64,000 nucleotides of DNA from Nocardioides sp. YR527 (GCF_900101045.1 NZ_FNFN01000008.1:1-64000), one strand, 5' to 3'; shown: positions 47,368 through 56,050, numbered from the stretch's first letter. Translations and numbers: made by a program. Notes: a model not told the origin generated them from the letters alone.

Positions 47368-49218
47368 TCACTCCTGGGTGTAGAGCCCGTCGATGACGTC
47401 GGCGTACTTCTTGCTCACCACGCGCCGCTTGAGCTTCAGGGTCGGGGTGAGCTCCTCGGACTCGGCGGTCCACTCCTCGCCGAGCAGCTCGAAGGCCTTG
47501 ACCTGCTCGGGACGCGACAGCCGGGCGTTGGCCGCCTCGACGGCCTGGCCCACCGCACCCCGGATGACCGGGTGCTGAGCCAGCTCGGCGAGCGAGCCGG
47601 CCTCGACGCCGAGCTTCTGGGCGACCACGGGAGCGATCTCGCCGTCGAGGGTGAGGACGGCCACGACGTACGAGCGACCGTCACCGACCACCATCGCGTG
47701 GCCGACCAGCGGGCTCTCCTTGAGGAGGTTCTCGATGTTGGAGGGGGCGATGTTCTTGCCCGCGGAGTTGATGATCATCTCCTTCTTGCGGTCGACCACG
47801 GTGAGGAAGCCGTCCTCGTCGAGCGATCCGATGTCGCCGGTGTGCAGCCAGCCCTCGGAGTCGAAGAGCGCAGCGGTCGCATCGGGCCGCCCGACGTAGC
47901 CCGGCGTCATGATCGGGCCACGGAACAGGATCTCGCCGTCATCGCCGATGCGCAGCTCGATCCCGGGCTGGGCGCGGCCGACGGTGCCGAGCCGGAAGGC
48001 CTCCGGCCCGTTGCCGGTGGCCGCCCCGGTGGTCTCGGTCATGCCGTAGACGTCGTAGATCTTCAGCCCCAGGCCGGCGAAGAACCTCGCCACCTCGATC
48101 GGCATCGGTGCGGCCGCGCTGGCCGCCCACTCGACCTTGTCGAGACCGAGCAGTGCGCGCATGATCGAGAGGACCGCCGCGTCGGCCTGTTCGAACTGTG
48201 CCTGCAGCTCGGGCGAGGTGGTCTGCCCGAGCTGCTGCGACTCGACGTAGGCCAGCCCGACCGCCATCGCCTTCTCGACACCGGCCTTCTTGGCCTCGTC
48301 GGTCTCGGCGGCGAGCAGCGCGGTGACGCCGGTGCGGATCTTCTCCCACACCCGCGGCACCCCGAAGAAGCTGGTCGGGTGCACCTCCTGGAGGGTGCCG
48401 AGCAACAGCGCGGGGTCCTGGACCAGGTAGACGTGGCCGCCGTTGAACTGCGGGATGTAGAGGCTGAGCACCCGCTCGGCGATGTGCGCGAACGGCAGGT
48501 AGGAGACGAGCACCCCCGGCTCCTCGACGCCGGAGACCGTCAGCGAGCTGGTCGTCTCGAAGACGATGTTGCGGTGGGTGAGCACCACACCCTTCGGCTG
48601 ACCGGTCGTGCCCGAGGTGTAGAGCATCGTGACCGTGTCGTCGGGGGTCACCGCGGCACTGCGCGCGTCCAGCTCCCCGCCGACCTCGGCCAGCGCGGCC
48701 GCGCCCGAGGCCACGAAGTCGTCCCAGGCGACCGCCCGCGGGTCGTCCTCCACGGCGGTGTCGATGGTGACGACGCGTACGATCTCCTCGCGCTTGAGCC
48801 CGAGCGCCCAGCGGGCGACGTGGTCGTCGGTCTCGAGCACGACGATCCGCGGGTCGGCGTGCTCGGCGACGTAGCCCACCTGGTCGGGCGCGAGGGTGTT
48901 GTAGATGCTGATCGGGACACCCCCGGCGAGCACCGTGGCCATGTCGGCGACGACGTGCTCGATGCGGTTGGCGGCCATGATCGCAACCGACTCCCCCGGC
49001 TGGAGACCGGCCGCGATGTAGGCGGCGGCCAGCTCGCGGGCGCGCTGGTGCAGCTCGCCCCAGGTCAGCGTGCGCCATCCCGTGCCGTCAGAGGTGTGCC
49101 GGTCGGAGAAGGCCGGCTCGGCGCCGCGGGCTGCGACCACCTCGGCGAGTACGTCGACCATGGTCTGGTCGCCGATCTGGGACTCGAGGGCGGCACGGAC
49201 GGCGAGGACGTCGGGCAT
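47368..49218 (-). CDS. Long-chain fatty-acid--CoA ligase (FadD15-like)
   Basis: This 616-residue AMP-forming acyl-CoA synthetase has the phosphate-binding loop Tyr-Thr-Ser-Gly-Thr-Thr-Gly-Gln-Pro-Lys-Gly near 196-206, Tyr-Gly-Met-Thr-Glu-Thr-Thr near 391-397, Thr-Gly-Asp-Ile near 468 and the hinge Asp-Arg-Lys-Lys-Glu near 483-487. It activates fatty acids for beta-oxidation or lipid synthesis. ATG 49218 has AGAAGGAG at the right distance. A perfect CRP-type site (49240-49255) lies 22 bases upstream of the start, so control by a cAMP-CRP-family protein is likely. Confidence 0.93.
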   Translation of the reverse strand: MPDVLAVRAALESQIGDQTMVDVLAEVVAARGAEPAFSDRHTSDGTGWRTLTWGELHQRARELAAAYIAAGLQPGESVAIMAANRIEHVVADMATVLAGGVPISIYNTLAPDQVGYVAEHADPRIVVLETDDHVARWALGLKREEIVRVVTIDTAVEDDPRAVAWDDFVASGAAALAEVGGELDARSAAVTPDDTVTMLYTSGTTGQPKGVVLTHRNIVFETTSSLTVSGVEEPGVLVSYLPFAHIAERVLSLYIPQFNGGHVYLVQDPALLLGTLQEVHPTSFFGVPRVWEKIRTGVTALLAAETDEAKKAGVEKAMAVGLAYVESQQLGQTTSPELQAQFEQADAAVLSIMRALLGLDKVEWAASAAAPMPIEVARFFAGLGLKIYDVYGMTETTGAATGNGPEAFRLGTVGRAQPGIELRIGDDGEILFRGPIMTPGYVGRPDATAALFDSEGWLHTGDIGSLDEDGFLTVVDRKKEMIINSAGKNIAPSNIENLLKESPLVGHAMVVGDGRSYVVAVLTLDGEIAPVVAQKLGVEAGSLAELAQHPVIRGAVGQAVEAANARLSRPEQVKAFELLGEEWTAESEELTPTLKLKRRVVSKKYADVIDGLYTQE

Positions 49219-49239
49219 CGGAACGCTCCTTCTGTGGTT

Positions 49240-49255
49240 TGTGACTCGGGTCACA
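49240..49255. promoter_or_regulatory. Perfect CRP-family site upstream of fadD
   Basis: TGTGA-CTCGGG-TCACA matches the CRP/GlxR consensus at all ten fixed positions and extends to TTGTGAC/GTCACAA. It lies between the divergent fadD (start 49218) and pobA (start 49403) genes, closer to fadD. Confidence 0.75.
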
Positions 49256-49402
49256 ATCGGGGTGCCTCGACCGTAGGGACGAGTCGGCGCGGGCACAAGA
49301 GCCCATCCGCGCTATTCAGGGATCCACCCCCGGCGGTGCCGTTTCCATTCAGCGGAAGAACGCTCTGGCGGTAGCCGCCCGGACAGGAGTTGACTCACCC
49401 CC

Positions 49403-50578
49403 ATGGCAGAAGAACGTACGCAGGTTGTGATCGTCGGCGCCGGCCCCGCGGGGATGCTGCTGAGCCATCTCCTCGCCGCCGACGGGGTCGACTCGGTCGT
49501 GGTCGAGACCCGGTCGGAGGAGTACGTCGCGGCTCGCATCCGTGCCGGGATCCTGGAGCAGTCGAGCGTCGATCTGCTCACCGAGGTCGGCCTCGGCGAC
49601 CGGCTGGCCCGCGACGCCGACAAACACCGCGGGATCTACCTGCAGTGGCCCGAGGAGCGCCATCACCTCGACTTCGTCGACCTGGTCGGCCGGGCGGTCT
49701 ACGTCTACGGCCAGACCGAGGTGCAGAAGGACCTGATCGACGCCCGCAAGGCCGGCGGGCAGGTCGTCCACTACGAGATCAGCGACACCGCACTGCACGA
49801 CCTCGAGTCCGACCGGCCCTCGGTCACCTTCACCGATGCCGCCGGGCTCCCCCAGCGGATCCGGGCGGACGTCGTCGTCGGCTGCGACGGCTCCTTCGGC
49901 CCCAGCCGCGCCGCGATCCCGGCCCGGGAGAGCTGGGACCGCACCTACCCCTACAGCTGGTTCGGCATCCTCGCCGACGTCGCGCCCTCCACAGACGAGC
50001 TGATCTACGCCTGGCACCCCGACGGCTTCGCACTGCACTCGATGCGCTCGGAGAGCGTGTCGCGGTTCTACCTCCAGGTGCCCAACGGCACCGACCCGGC
50101 GACCTGGTCCGACGACCAGATCTGGGACGCGCTCGCCGCCCGGCTCGGCCACGGCCAGAACGGCTGGACGCTCCAGCCGGGAACGATCACCGACCGCAGC
50201 GTCCTCCCGATGCGCTCGCACGTCTCGACGCCGATGCGCCACGGCCGGCTCTTCCTGGCCGGCGACGCCGCCCACATCGTCCCGCCGACCGGCGCCAAGG
50301 GGCTCAACCTCGCGGTCGCGGACGTCGCGCTGCTGGCGCCCGCGCTCACCGCGCTGCTCAAGGGTGACCCGCGACTGGCCGACAGCTACTCCGAGACCGC
50401 GCTGCGCCGCGTCTGGCGCTGCACCCACTTCTCCTGGTGGATGACGACGATGCTGCACACCGCCGAGGATCCGTTCGACACCCAGCTCCAGCTCTCCCAG
50501 CTGCGCTGGGTGACCTCCAGCGAGCACGCCGCCGCCGGTCTCGCGGAGAACTACGCCGGTCTGCCGATCGGATTCTGA
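49403..50578 (+). CDS. pobA: 4-hydroxybenzoate 3-monooxygenase
   Basis: This 391-residue single-component FAD monooxygenase hydroxylates 4-hydroxybenzoate to protocatechuate with NAD(P)H and O2. Visible motifs are the N-terminal dinucleotide motif Gly-Ala-Gly-Pro-Ala-Gly (about 12-17), the Cys-Asp-Gly motif (Val-Gly-Cys-Asp-Gly-Ser near 154-159) and Gly-Asp-Ala-Ala-His near 284-288. The Arg-Ile-Arg-Ala-Gly-Ile-Leu-Glu segment near 45 is typical of PobA. Length matches Pseudomonas PobA. It is coupled to a transporter gene starting on the next base after its stop. No protocatechuate genes are in the window. Confidence 0.93.
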   Translation: MAEERTQVVIVGAGPAGMLLSHLLAADGVDSVVVETRSEEYVAARIRAGILEQSSVDLLTEVGLGDRLARDADKHRGIYLQWPEERHHLDFVDLVGRAVYVYGQTEVQKDLIDARKAGGQVVHYEISDTALHDLESDRPSVTFTDAAGLPQRIRADVVVGCDGSFGPSRAAIPARESWDRTYPYSWFGILADVAPSTDELIYAWHPDGFALHSMRSESVSRFYLQVPNGTDPATWSDDQIWDALAARLGHGQNGWTLQPGTITDRSVLPMRSHVSTPMRHGRLFLAGDAAHIVPPTGAKGLNLAVADVALLAPALTALLKGDPRLADSYSETALRRVWRCTHFSWWMTTMLHTAEDPFDTQLQLSQLRWVTSSEHAAAGLAENYAGLPIGF

Positions 50579-51757
50579 GTGGCCCGCGCCACCGGGTTCG
50601 GGTACGGCCTGCTCGCGGCGATCCTGCTCGTAGGTCTCAACCTGCGCGGCTCGATCGCCGCGGTCTCGCCGGTGCTTCCCGACATCCGCGCCGACCTGCA
50701 CATATCGTCGGCGACCGCCGGGCTGCTGACCAGCCTCCCGGTCCTCTGCTTCGCCCTCGGAGCGCCCGGCGCCGCATGGCTGGGCCGCCGGCTGGGGATC
50801 TACCGGGCGCTGCTCGTGGGCTGCCTGGTCATCGCCCTGGCCACCGCCGTCCGCCCGTACGCCGGGGTCTGGCTGCTCCTGGCCGCGACCGTGGTCCTCG
50901 GGCTGGCGATGACGGTCGGCAACGTCTTGATGCCCGTCGCGGTCAAGCGTGACTTCGGGTCGGCCGCGGGCCGGATCACCGGGGTCTCGACCGCCTCGCT
51001 CTCGACCGGCGCGGCGCTCGCGGCCGCGTTGACCGCGCCGCTCGCGGGGTGGCTGGGCTGGCAGGACGCGCTGGCGGTGTGGGCGGTCATGGCCGTGGTC
51101 GCGGCCGCCGCACTGGCCGGGCCCGCCGCCCGGGAGCACCGCTCACCGGCATCCGTGGCACCGCGCCGGCACGGAGAGGGCGCGAAGCTGCGTACGAGTC
51201 CGGTGGCATGGGCGATCACCGCATTCCTCGGCCTCCAGTCGGTGACCTACTACGCGGTGACCGCGTGGATGCCGACACTGCTGCGCGACATCGCCGATCT
51301 GAGCCTGGCCGACGCCGGGGTGGCGATGTCGCTCTTCCAGGTGCTGGGCATCCCCGGCACGCTGCTGGTGCCGGCGCTGATCCACCGGGGGCGCGACCAG
51401 CGGGCGCTGGGCGTGGTGATCGGCGCGGGCTGGCTGGTCGTGGTGCTCGGCCTCGTCCTCGCCCCCGGCCTCTGGCTGGTCTGGTGCGTGACCGGCGGGA
51501 TCGTGCAGGGCATGGGCATCTCCTACGCCTTCACCATCCTGGTGCTGCGCAGCGCCGACGGTCACGTCGCGGCCCGCCTCTCGGCGATGATGCAGCTGCT
51601 CGGCTACAGCGTCGGCGCCTCCGGGCCGTTCCTGGTCGGCCTGATCCAGGGCGCCACCGGCTCCTGGATCCTGGCGATGGTCCCGCTCTGGATCGCCGCG
51701 GCCGGACTGGTGGTCGCAGCGATGGTGGCAGGACGGGACCACCTGGTCAGGGCGTGA
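50579..51757 (+). CDS. MFS transporter, CynX/NimT-like
   Basis: This 392-residue permease has twelve membrane helices. The start Gly-Leu-Asn-Leu-Arg-Gly-Ser-Ile (about 20-27) and Leu-Pro-Asp-Ile-Arg-Ala-Asp are typical of the cyanate/nitroimidazole (CynX/NimT) branch of the MFS. The GTG directly follows the pobA TGA without a gap, so both are translated from one message. An aromatic acid transport role is inferred from this coupling, though classical PcaK-type carriers belong to another branch. Confidence 0.87.
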   Translation: MARATGFGYGLLAAILLVGLNLRGSIAAVSPVLPDIRADLHISSATAGLLTSLPVLCFALGAPGAAWLGRRLGIYRALLVGCLVIALATAVRPYAGVWLLLAATVVLGLAMTVGNVLMPVAVKRDFGSAAGRITGVSTASLSTGAALAAALTAPLAGWLGWQDALAVWAVMAVVAAAALAGPAAREHRSPASVAPRRHGEGAKLRTSPVAWAITAFLGLQSVTYYAVTAWMPTLLRDIADLSLADAGVAMSLFQVLGIPGTLLVPALIHRGRDQRALGVVIGAGWLVVVLGLVLAPGLWLVWCVTGGIVQGMGISYAFTILVLRSADGHVAARLSAMMQLLGYSVGASGPFLVGLIQGATGSWILAMVPLWIAAAGLVVAAMVAGRDHLVRA

Positions 51758-51821
51758 CCAGACAGTCCCGAACGGCACCACGATGTGAGCGACGGCTCTT
51801 GCTCGATCGATCCGATTCGTG

Positions 51822-51842
51822 TTTAGGTAAGCCTTACCTAAA
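51822..51842. promoter_or_regulatory. IdeR/DtxR iron box
   Basis: TTTAGGTAAG-C-CTTACCTAAA is a perfect 21-base palindrome. It fits the 19-bp IdeR/DtxR consensus (TTAGGTWAGSCTWACCTAA) at every position. It lies directly before the ribosome binding site of the following gene, where a bound repressor would block transcription under iron-replete conditions. Confidence 0.9.
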
Positions 51843-51853
51843 CAGGAGGTGCC

Positions 51854-52519
51854 ATGGATTCGACCGCCAGCATTGCCCGCAGCATCCTGTCATGCCCCCG
51901 TGGCGGCAGCGTGGTGATCGACGGGATCCCCTACTCGATGGAGGAGCTGGAGATGCAGGGCTTCGCCGACGACGGCGGCCGCCCGACCTTCCTGTGCCCA
52001 CCCGAGCAGCGGATGGCGTACGCCGGGCGCCGGGGCAGCCATGTCGTGCTGGTCCTCCAGGGCGTGCTCGGCAACGGCGAGGCGGTCCGCCTGACCGGGG
52101 CCTTGCGGTGGCTGCGTACCGATGCCTGCACGTGCTGCGAGACGGAGTGGGAGGAGGTCGTCATGGACGTCTCCAACGTCATGCTGGTCCGCCGCCGCGG
52201 CGAGGCGGTCCCGATCCCTCTCGACGCCTTCACCGACGGCGACCTCGATCTGAACGACGGCGTGCTCCACCGCAACCAGGACCACCTCAACAACCATCAC
52301 GGCAACGAGCTGCGCGAGGCGGTCGCGACCCGTTCCTACATCCCGGTCGACACCATCCTCGCCGCCCAGATCACCGGGCTCTGCGCCGACGGCTTCGAGT
52401 TCCAGTGGGTCGACGAGGGCGGGGCTCACAGCGCGCGGACCACGTTCGACCAGCCGGCCCGGACGCCGGAGGACCTCGTCGCCGGCGTCCGGAAGGCCCT
52501 CGCCGCCGAGATCTGCTGA
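51854..52519 (+). CDS. Iron-regulated split-barrel/DUF2470 protein (HugZ-like)
   Basis: This 221-residue protein has an N-terminal part that looks like an FMN-binding/PNPOx-type split barrel. The C-terminal 75 residues look like DUF2470 (His-x-Asn-x-Asp-His-Leu, then an alpha/beta stretch). The combination is that of HugZ/HutZ-like heme-utilisation and siderophore-associated proteins. A Cys-x-Cys-Cys cluster near residue 93-96 is unusual. A perfect IdeR box and AGGAGG precede ATG 51854, so the gene should be derepressed by iron starvation. No transport gene is adjacent. Heme or iron release is inferred. Confidence 0.8.
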   Translation: MDSTASIARSILSCPRGGSVVIDGIPYSMEELEMQGFADDGGRPTFLCPPEQRMAYAGRRGSHVVLVLQGVLGNGEAVRLTGALRWLRTDACTCCETEWEEVVMDVSNVMLVRRRGEAVPIPLDAFTDGDLDLNDGVLHRNQDHLNNHHGNELREAVATRSYIPVDTILAAQITGLCADGFEFQWVDEGGAHSARTTFDQPARTPEDLVAGVRKALAAEIC

Positions 52520-52548
52520 ACGGGACACGCGCGCCGAACCTGTTTCCT

Positions 52549-52569
52549 GGTACACAAATCCCATGTACC
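52549..52569. promoter_or_regulatory. Possible operator GGTACA-N9-TGTACC
   Basis: An inverted repeat (GGTACA 52549-52554, TGTACC 52564-52569) lies in the leader of the diiron protein gene, 36 bases before its start. The form suits a TetR-type repressor, but no cognate regulator is adjacent. Confidence 0.35.
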
Positions 52570-52604
52570 TTGATGACGTATCAACGTCGTGCAAGGAGGC
52601 TCGG

Positions 52605-53645
52605 ATGGTTGTGCAGACACTTCGCTCGATCGGTGGCTACGTGGGTGCGGTCGCCGGCACCCCCGTCCGGATGATCACGCCGACCAGGCCCCTGCCGCGC
52701 CGGGAGTACGACCAGACGCTGCGTACGTTGTCCGAGGCGTCGGTCGAGATGTACTTCAACGCATTCAAGGACGTCGACTGGGACGCGCCCGAGATGGCCG
52801 TGCCCGAGGACGACGAGCGCTGGATCCTGCCCACGCTCGACCTGCTCGGCGCCCACCCGTGGTACCAGTCGCTGCCCAGGGCACGGCAGATCGAGGTCGG
52901 CCGGCACCGCCTCACCGCGATGGTCAAGACCGGCTCCCAGTTCGAGCAGCTGCTCCTTCTCGGCGGCACCCAGTTCCTGATGGGCGTCGACAACGGCGAC
53001 CCCGAGTTCCGCTACTTCATGCACGAGCTCACCGAGGAGACCCACCACATCCAGATGTTCCAGGAGTTCACCAACCGGGTCTGCCCCGACGTCGCGGGCG
53101 CACCGGGTTGGCTGATGCGCGCCATCCCGCTCGTGGGACACCTCGGCGGCCTCTACCCGGCCCTCTTCTTCGCCATCATCCTGGCCGGCGAGGAGCCGAT
53201 CGACCACGTGCAGAAGGAGGCCATGCGCGCCGGCGGAACCCACCCGCTCCTGGACCAGATCATGGCCATCCACATCGCCGAGGAGGCCCGCCACATCGGC
53301 TTCGCGCACGCCTGGCTCGAGGAGCACGCCCCCTCGCTCAACCCGGTCTCGCGCCTGGCCCTCGGCGTCCTCACCCCGCTCGCGATGCGCCTGGGCTCCG
53401 ACGCGATCATCATCCCCTCGCGCGCCGACCGCGAGCTCATGGGACTGCCCGACTCGGTCGTCCGCGAGGTCTGGGGCACCGGCGCCGAGGCCGCCGCGTT
53501 CCGCCGCCACCTCTTCGCCGACGTCCGGATGCTCTTCGACAACCTCGGGCTGCGTACGCCGCTGACGCGGTGGTCCTGGAAGGTGCTCGGCGTGGATGGA
53601 CGGCCGGCGCGTTTCCGCGCCGAGCCGCCCAGCGCAGCCGCTTGA
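52605..53645 (+). CDS. AurF-like diiron oxygenase
   Basis: This 346-residue helical ferritin-like protein has two iron-ligand motifs: Glu-Glu-Thr-His-His near 141-145 and Glu-Glu-Ala-Arg-His near 226-230. A further Glu-Glu-Pro-Ile-Asp-His near 195-200 supplies more candidate ligands. This is the pattern of AurF-type p-aminobenzoate N-oxygenases, and the whole protein resembles that family. The real substrate is unknown; family members oxidise aryl amines or hydroxylate chain substrates. ATG 52605 follows a perfect AAGGAGG, and the more distal ATG at 52563 lacks one. It lies just before gnd, 43 bases away. Confidence 0.8.
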   Translation: MVVQTLRSIGGYVGAVAGTPVRMITPTRPLPRREYDQTLRTLSEASVEMYFNAFKDVDWDAPEMAVPEDDERWILPTLDLLGAHPWYQSLPRARQIEVGRHRLTAMVKTGSQFEQLLLLGGTQFLMGVDNGDPEFRYFMHELTEETHHIQMFQEFTNRVCPDVAGAPGWLMRAIPLVGHLGGLYPALFFAIILAGEEPIDHVQKEAMRAGGTHPLLDQIMAIHIAEEARHIGFAHAWLEEHAPSLNPVSRLALGVLTPLAMRLGSDAIIIPSRADRELMGLPDSVVREVWGTGAEAAAFRRHLFADVRMLFDNLGLRTPLTRWSWKVLGVDGRPARFRAEPPSAAA

Positions 53646-53688
53646 CGAGCAGAGTTGAATGGCATCACCGACTCAACCGAGGAGCACG

Positions 53689-55146
53689 ATGCCGAACAAC
53701 GACAATGGCCGCGCGAACATCGGCGTGGTGGGCCTGGCCGTGATGGGGTCTAACCTGGCCCGCAACCTCGCCTCCCGCGAGGGCAACGCGGTGGCGGTCT
53801 ACAACCGCACCTACGCGCGCACCGACGAGCTCATCACGGAGCATCCCGAGGCCGGCTTCATCGCCTCCGAGACGATCGACGACTTCGTGGCGACGCTGGC
53901 CAAGCCGCGTACGGCGATCATCATGGTCCAGGCGGGCAGGGGCACCGACGCGGTGATCGAGCAGCTGGCCGAGCGGTTCGAGCCGGGCGACATCATCGTC
54001 GACGGCGGCAACGCCAACTTCAACGACACCATCCGCCGCGAGCGCGAGCTGCGTGAGCGCGGCCTGAACTTCGTCGGCACCGGCATCTCCGGCGGCGAGG
54101 AGGGCGCGCTCAACGGCCCCTCGATCATGCCCGGCGGCTCGGCCGAGGCCTGGAAGACGCTCGGCCCGATCCTGAAGAGCATCGCCGCGGTGGCCGAGGG
54201 CGAGCCGTGTGTGACCCATGTCGGCACCGACGGCGCCGGCCACTTCGTGAAGATGGTCCACAACGGCATCGAGTACGCCGACATGCAGCTGATCGCGGAG
54301 GCCTACGACCTCCTCCGGCGGGTGGGCGGGCTCTCGGTGGAGCAGCTCGTCGACGTCTTCAAGGACTGGAACACCGGCGACCTGGAGTCCTACCTGATCG
54401 AGATCTCCGCGGAGGTGCTCGCCCAGAAGGACGCCGAGACCGGACAGCCGCTCGTGGACGTCATCCTCGACGAGGCCGGCTCGAAGGGCACCGGCGTGTG
54501 GACGGTGCAGAACGCCCTCGGCCTCGGCATCCCGGTCTCCGGCATCGGCGAGGCCGTCTTCGCCCGGGCGGTCTCCTCCAAGCCGGCCCAGCGCGCCGCT
54601 GTGCGGGCCTCGGTGACCGACCGCCCGAAGGCGGCCACGGTCCCCGACACGTTCGTGGAGGACGTACGCGCGGCTCTGTACGCCTCGAAGGTGGTCGCCT
54701 ACGCACAGGGCTTCGACCTGATCGTGGCCGGGGCGAAGGAGTACGGCTGGGACATCGACCTCGGCGCACTCGCCAAGATCTGGCGAGCCGGCTGCATCAT
54801 CCGGGCCCGCTTCCTCAACCGGATCGTCGACGCCTACGCCACCGCACCCGACCTGGAGACGCTGCTCGTCGACCCCTACTTCGCCGACGCGGTCGCCTCC
54901 GGCGAGGAGGCGTGGCGACGCGTCGTCGGGATCGCGGTGGCCTCCGGCGTACCGGCACCGGGGTTCTCCTCGGCGCTCGCCTACTTCGACTCGCTGGCCG
55001 CCGACCGGCTCCCGGCCGCACTCATCCAGGGCCAGCGGGACTTCTTCGGCGCGCACACCTACAAGCGCGTCGACAAGGACGGCACCTTCCACACGCTGTG
55101 GTCCGACGACCGCTCGGAGATCCCGACGACGCCCTCGACCCACTAG
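53689..55146 (+). CDS. gnd: 6-phosphogluconate dehydrogenase, NADP-dependent, decarboxylating
   Basis: This 485-residue long-chain 6PGDH converts 6-phosphogluconate to ribulose-5-phosphate, CO2 and NADPH in the oxidative pentose phosphate pathway. Signatures are the N-terminal Gly-Leu-Ala-Val-Met-Gly-Ser-Asn-Leu-Ala (NADP fold), Val-Gly-Thr-Gly-Ile-Ser-Gly-Gly-Glu-Glu-Gly-Ala near 128-139, Lys-Met-Val-His-Asn-Gly-Ile-Glu-Tyr near 185-193 with catalytic Lys, and a C-terminal Arg-Asp-Phe-Phe-Gly-Ala-His-Thr. GAGGAG precedes ATG 53689 at good spacing. It is complete and ordinary. Confidence 0.97.
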   Translation: MPNNDNGRANIGVVGLAVMGSNLARNLASREGNAVAVYNRTYARTDELITEHPEAGFIASETIDDFVATLAKPRTAIIMVQAGRGTDAVIEQLAERFEPGDIIVDGGNANFNDTIRRERELRERGLNFVGTGISGGEEGALNGPSIMPGGSAEAWKTLGPILKSIAAVAEGEPCVTHVGTDGAGHFVKMVHNGIEYADMQLIAEAYDLLRRVGGLSVEQLVDVFKDWNTGDLESYLIEISAEVLAQKDAETGQPLVDVILDEAGSKGTGVWTVQNALGLGIPVSGIGEAVFARAVSSKPAQRAAVRASVTDRPKAATVPDTFVEDVRAALYASKVVAYAQGFDLIVAGAKEYGWDIDLGALAKIWRAGCIIRARFLNRIVDAYATAPDLETLLVDPYFADAVASGEEAWRRVVGIAVASGVPAPGFSSALAYFDSLAADRLPAALIQGQRDFFGAHTYKRVDKDGTFHTLWSDDRSEIPTTPSTH

Positions 55147-55201
55147 CCCGACCCAGGGGAGATACCGAACTTGGGGCTGTCGGCGTAGCGAACGGCGAAC
55201 C

Positions 55202-55207
55202 TAGCCT
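55202..55207 (+). promoter_or_regulatory. -10 box TAGCCT for leaderless methyltransferase
   Basis: TAGCCT ends five bases before the ATG at 55213. Confidence 0.5.
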
Positions 55208-55212
55208 GAAGC

Positions 55213-55968
55213 ATGGGATTCGACGTCGCGGCGGAGAGGTATGCCCGTTTCATGGGGCGCTACGCCGAACCCCTCGCACCGCACTTCGCCGACTTCGCCC
55301 GGGTCAGCATGGGCCAGCGGGTGCTCGACGTCGGCTGCGGACCAGGCACGCTCACCCGCCACCTCGTGACCCTCACCGAGGCCCACCTGGTGGCCGCGAT
55401 CGACCCCTCACCGCCGTTCATGGAGTCGGTCGCACGGCAGCTGGCCCGGGTCGATGTGCACACCGGCGTGGCCGAGGCACTCCCCTTCGCCGACAACTGG
55501 TTCGACGTCTCGCTGGCCCAGCTGGTCGTGCACTTCATGACCGACCCGGAGGCGGGGATCAGGGAGATGGTCAGGGTGACCCGGCCGGGCGGCACCGTCG
55601 CGGCGTGCGTCTGGGACGCCGACACCGGCGCCGTCGCGCCGTTCTGGGCCTGCGTGCACGAGATCGACCCGGAGGCCGAGGACGAGGCCTTACTCGCCGG
55701 CACCCGGATGGGTGACCTCGAGCAGATGTTCAGGAAGGTCGGACTCCGCAACGTCGAGCCCAGCGGCCTGGTCATCCGCGTCACCCACCCGACCTTCGAG
55801 GAGTGGTGGAACCCCTACACCTTCGGGGTCGGGCCGGCCGGCGACTACGTGAGCTCGCTCGACGACGCCGGTCGTACCGCGCTCGAGGAGGTCGCCCGGC
55901 GCCGGCTCGGGAACGGCCCGATCACCGTGACCGCGACCGCATGGGCAGCCCGCGGCACCGTCGCCTGA
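55213..55968 (+). CDS. SAM-dependent class I methyltransferase
   Basis: This 251-residue methyltransferase has motif I Val-Leu-Asp-Val-Gly-Cys-Gly-Pro-Gly near 37-45 and motif III/post-I residues Ala-Glu-Ala-Leu-Pro-Phe near 87-92. It belongs to the UbiE/methyltransferase-11 type, acting on small molecules. The substrate is unknown. It is leaderless and monocistronic between gnd and the marR operon. Nothing in the context defines a pathway. Confidence 0.88.
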   Translation: MGFDVAAERYARFMGRYAEPLAPHFADFARVSMGQRVLDVGCGPGTLTRHLVTLTEAHLVAAIDPSPPFMESVARQLARVDVHTGVAEALPFADNWFDVSLAQLVVHFMTDPEAGIREMVRVTRPGGTVAACVWDADTGAVAPFWACVHEIDPEAEDEALLAGTRMGDLEQMFRKVGLRNVEPSGLVIRVTHPTFEEWWNPYTFGVGPAGDYVSSLDDAGRTALEEVARRRLGNGPITVTATAWAARGTVA

Positions 55969-56018
55969 GCAACACGCCTGCGCCCTGCACGATTTGCATC
56001 GGACCCCTATCCTCCATA

Positions 56019-56037
56019 TGGTTGTAAAAGTCAACCA
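56019..56037. promoter_or_regulatory. MarR-type operator in front of its own gene
   Basis: TGGTTG (56019-56024) and CAACCA (56032-56037) form an inverted repeat around a seven-base spacer, just before the GGAGGG ribosome binding site of marR. Position and symmetry suggest autorepression of the marR-MFS-yceI operon. Confidence 0.6.
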
Positions 56038-56050
56038 ACTTGGAGGGATG

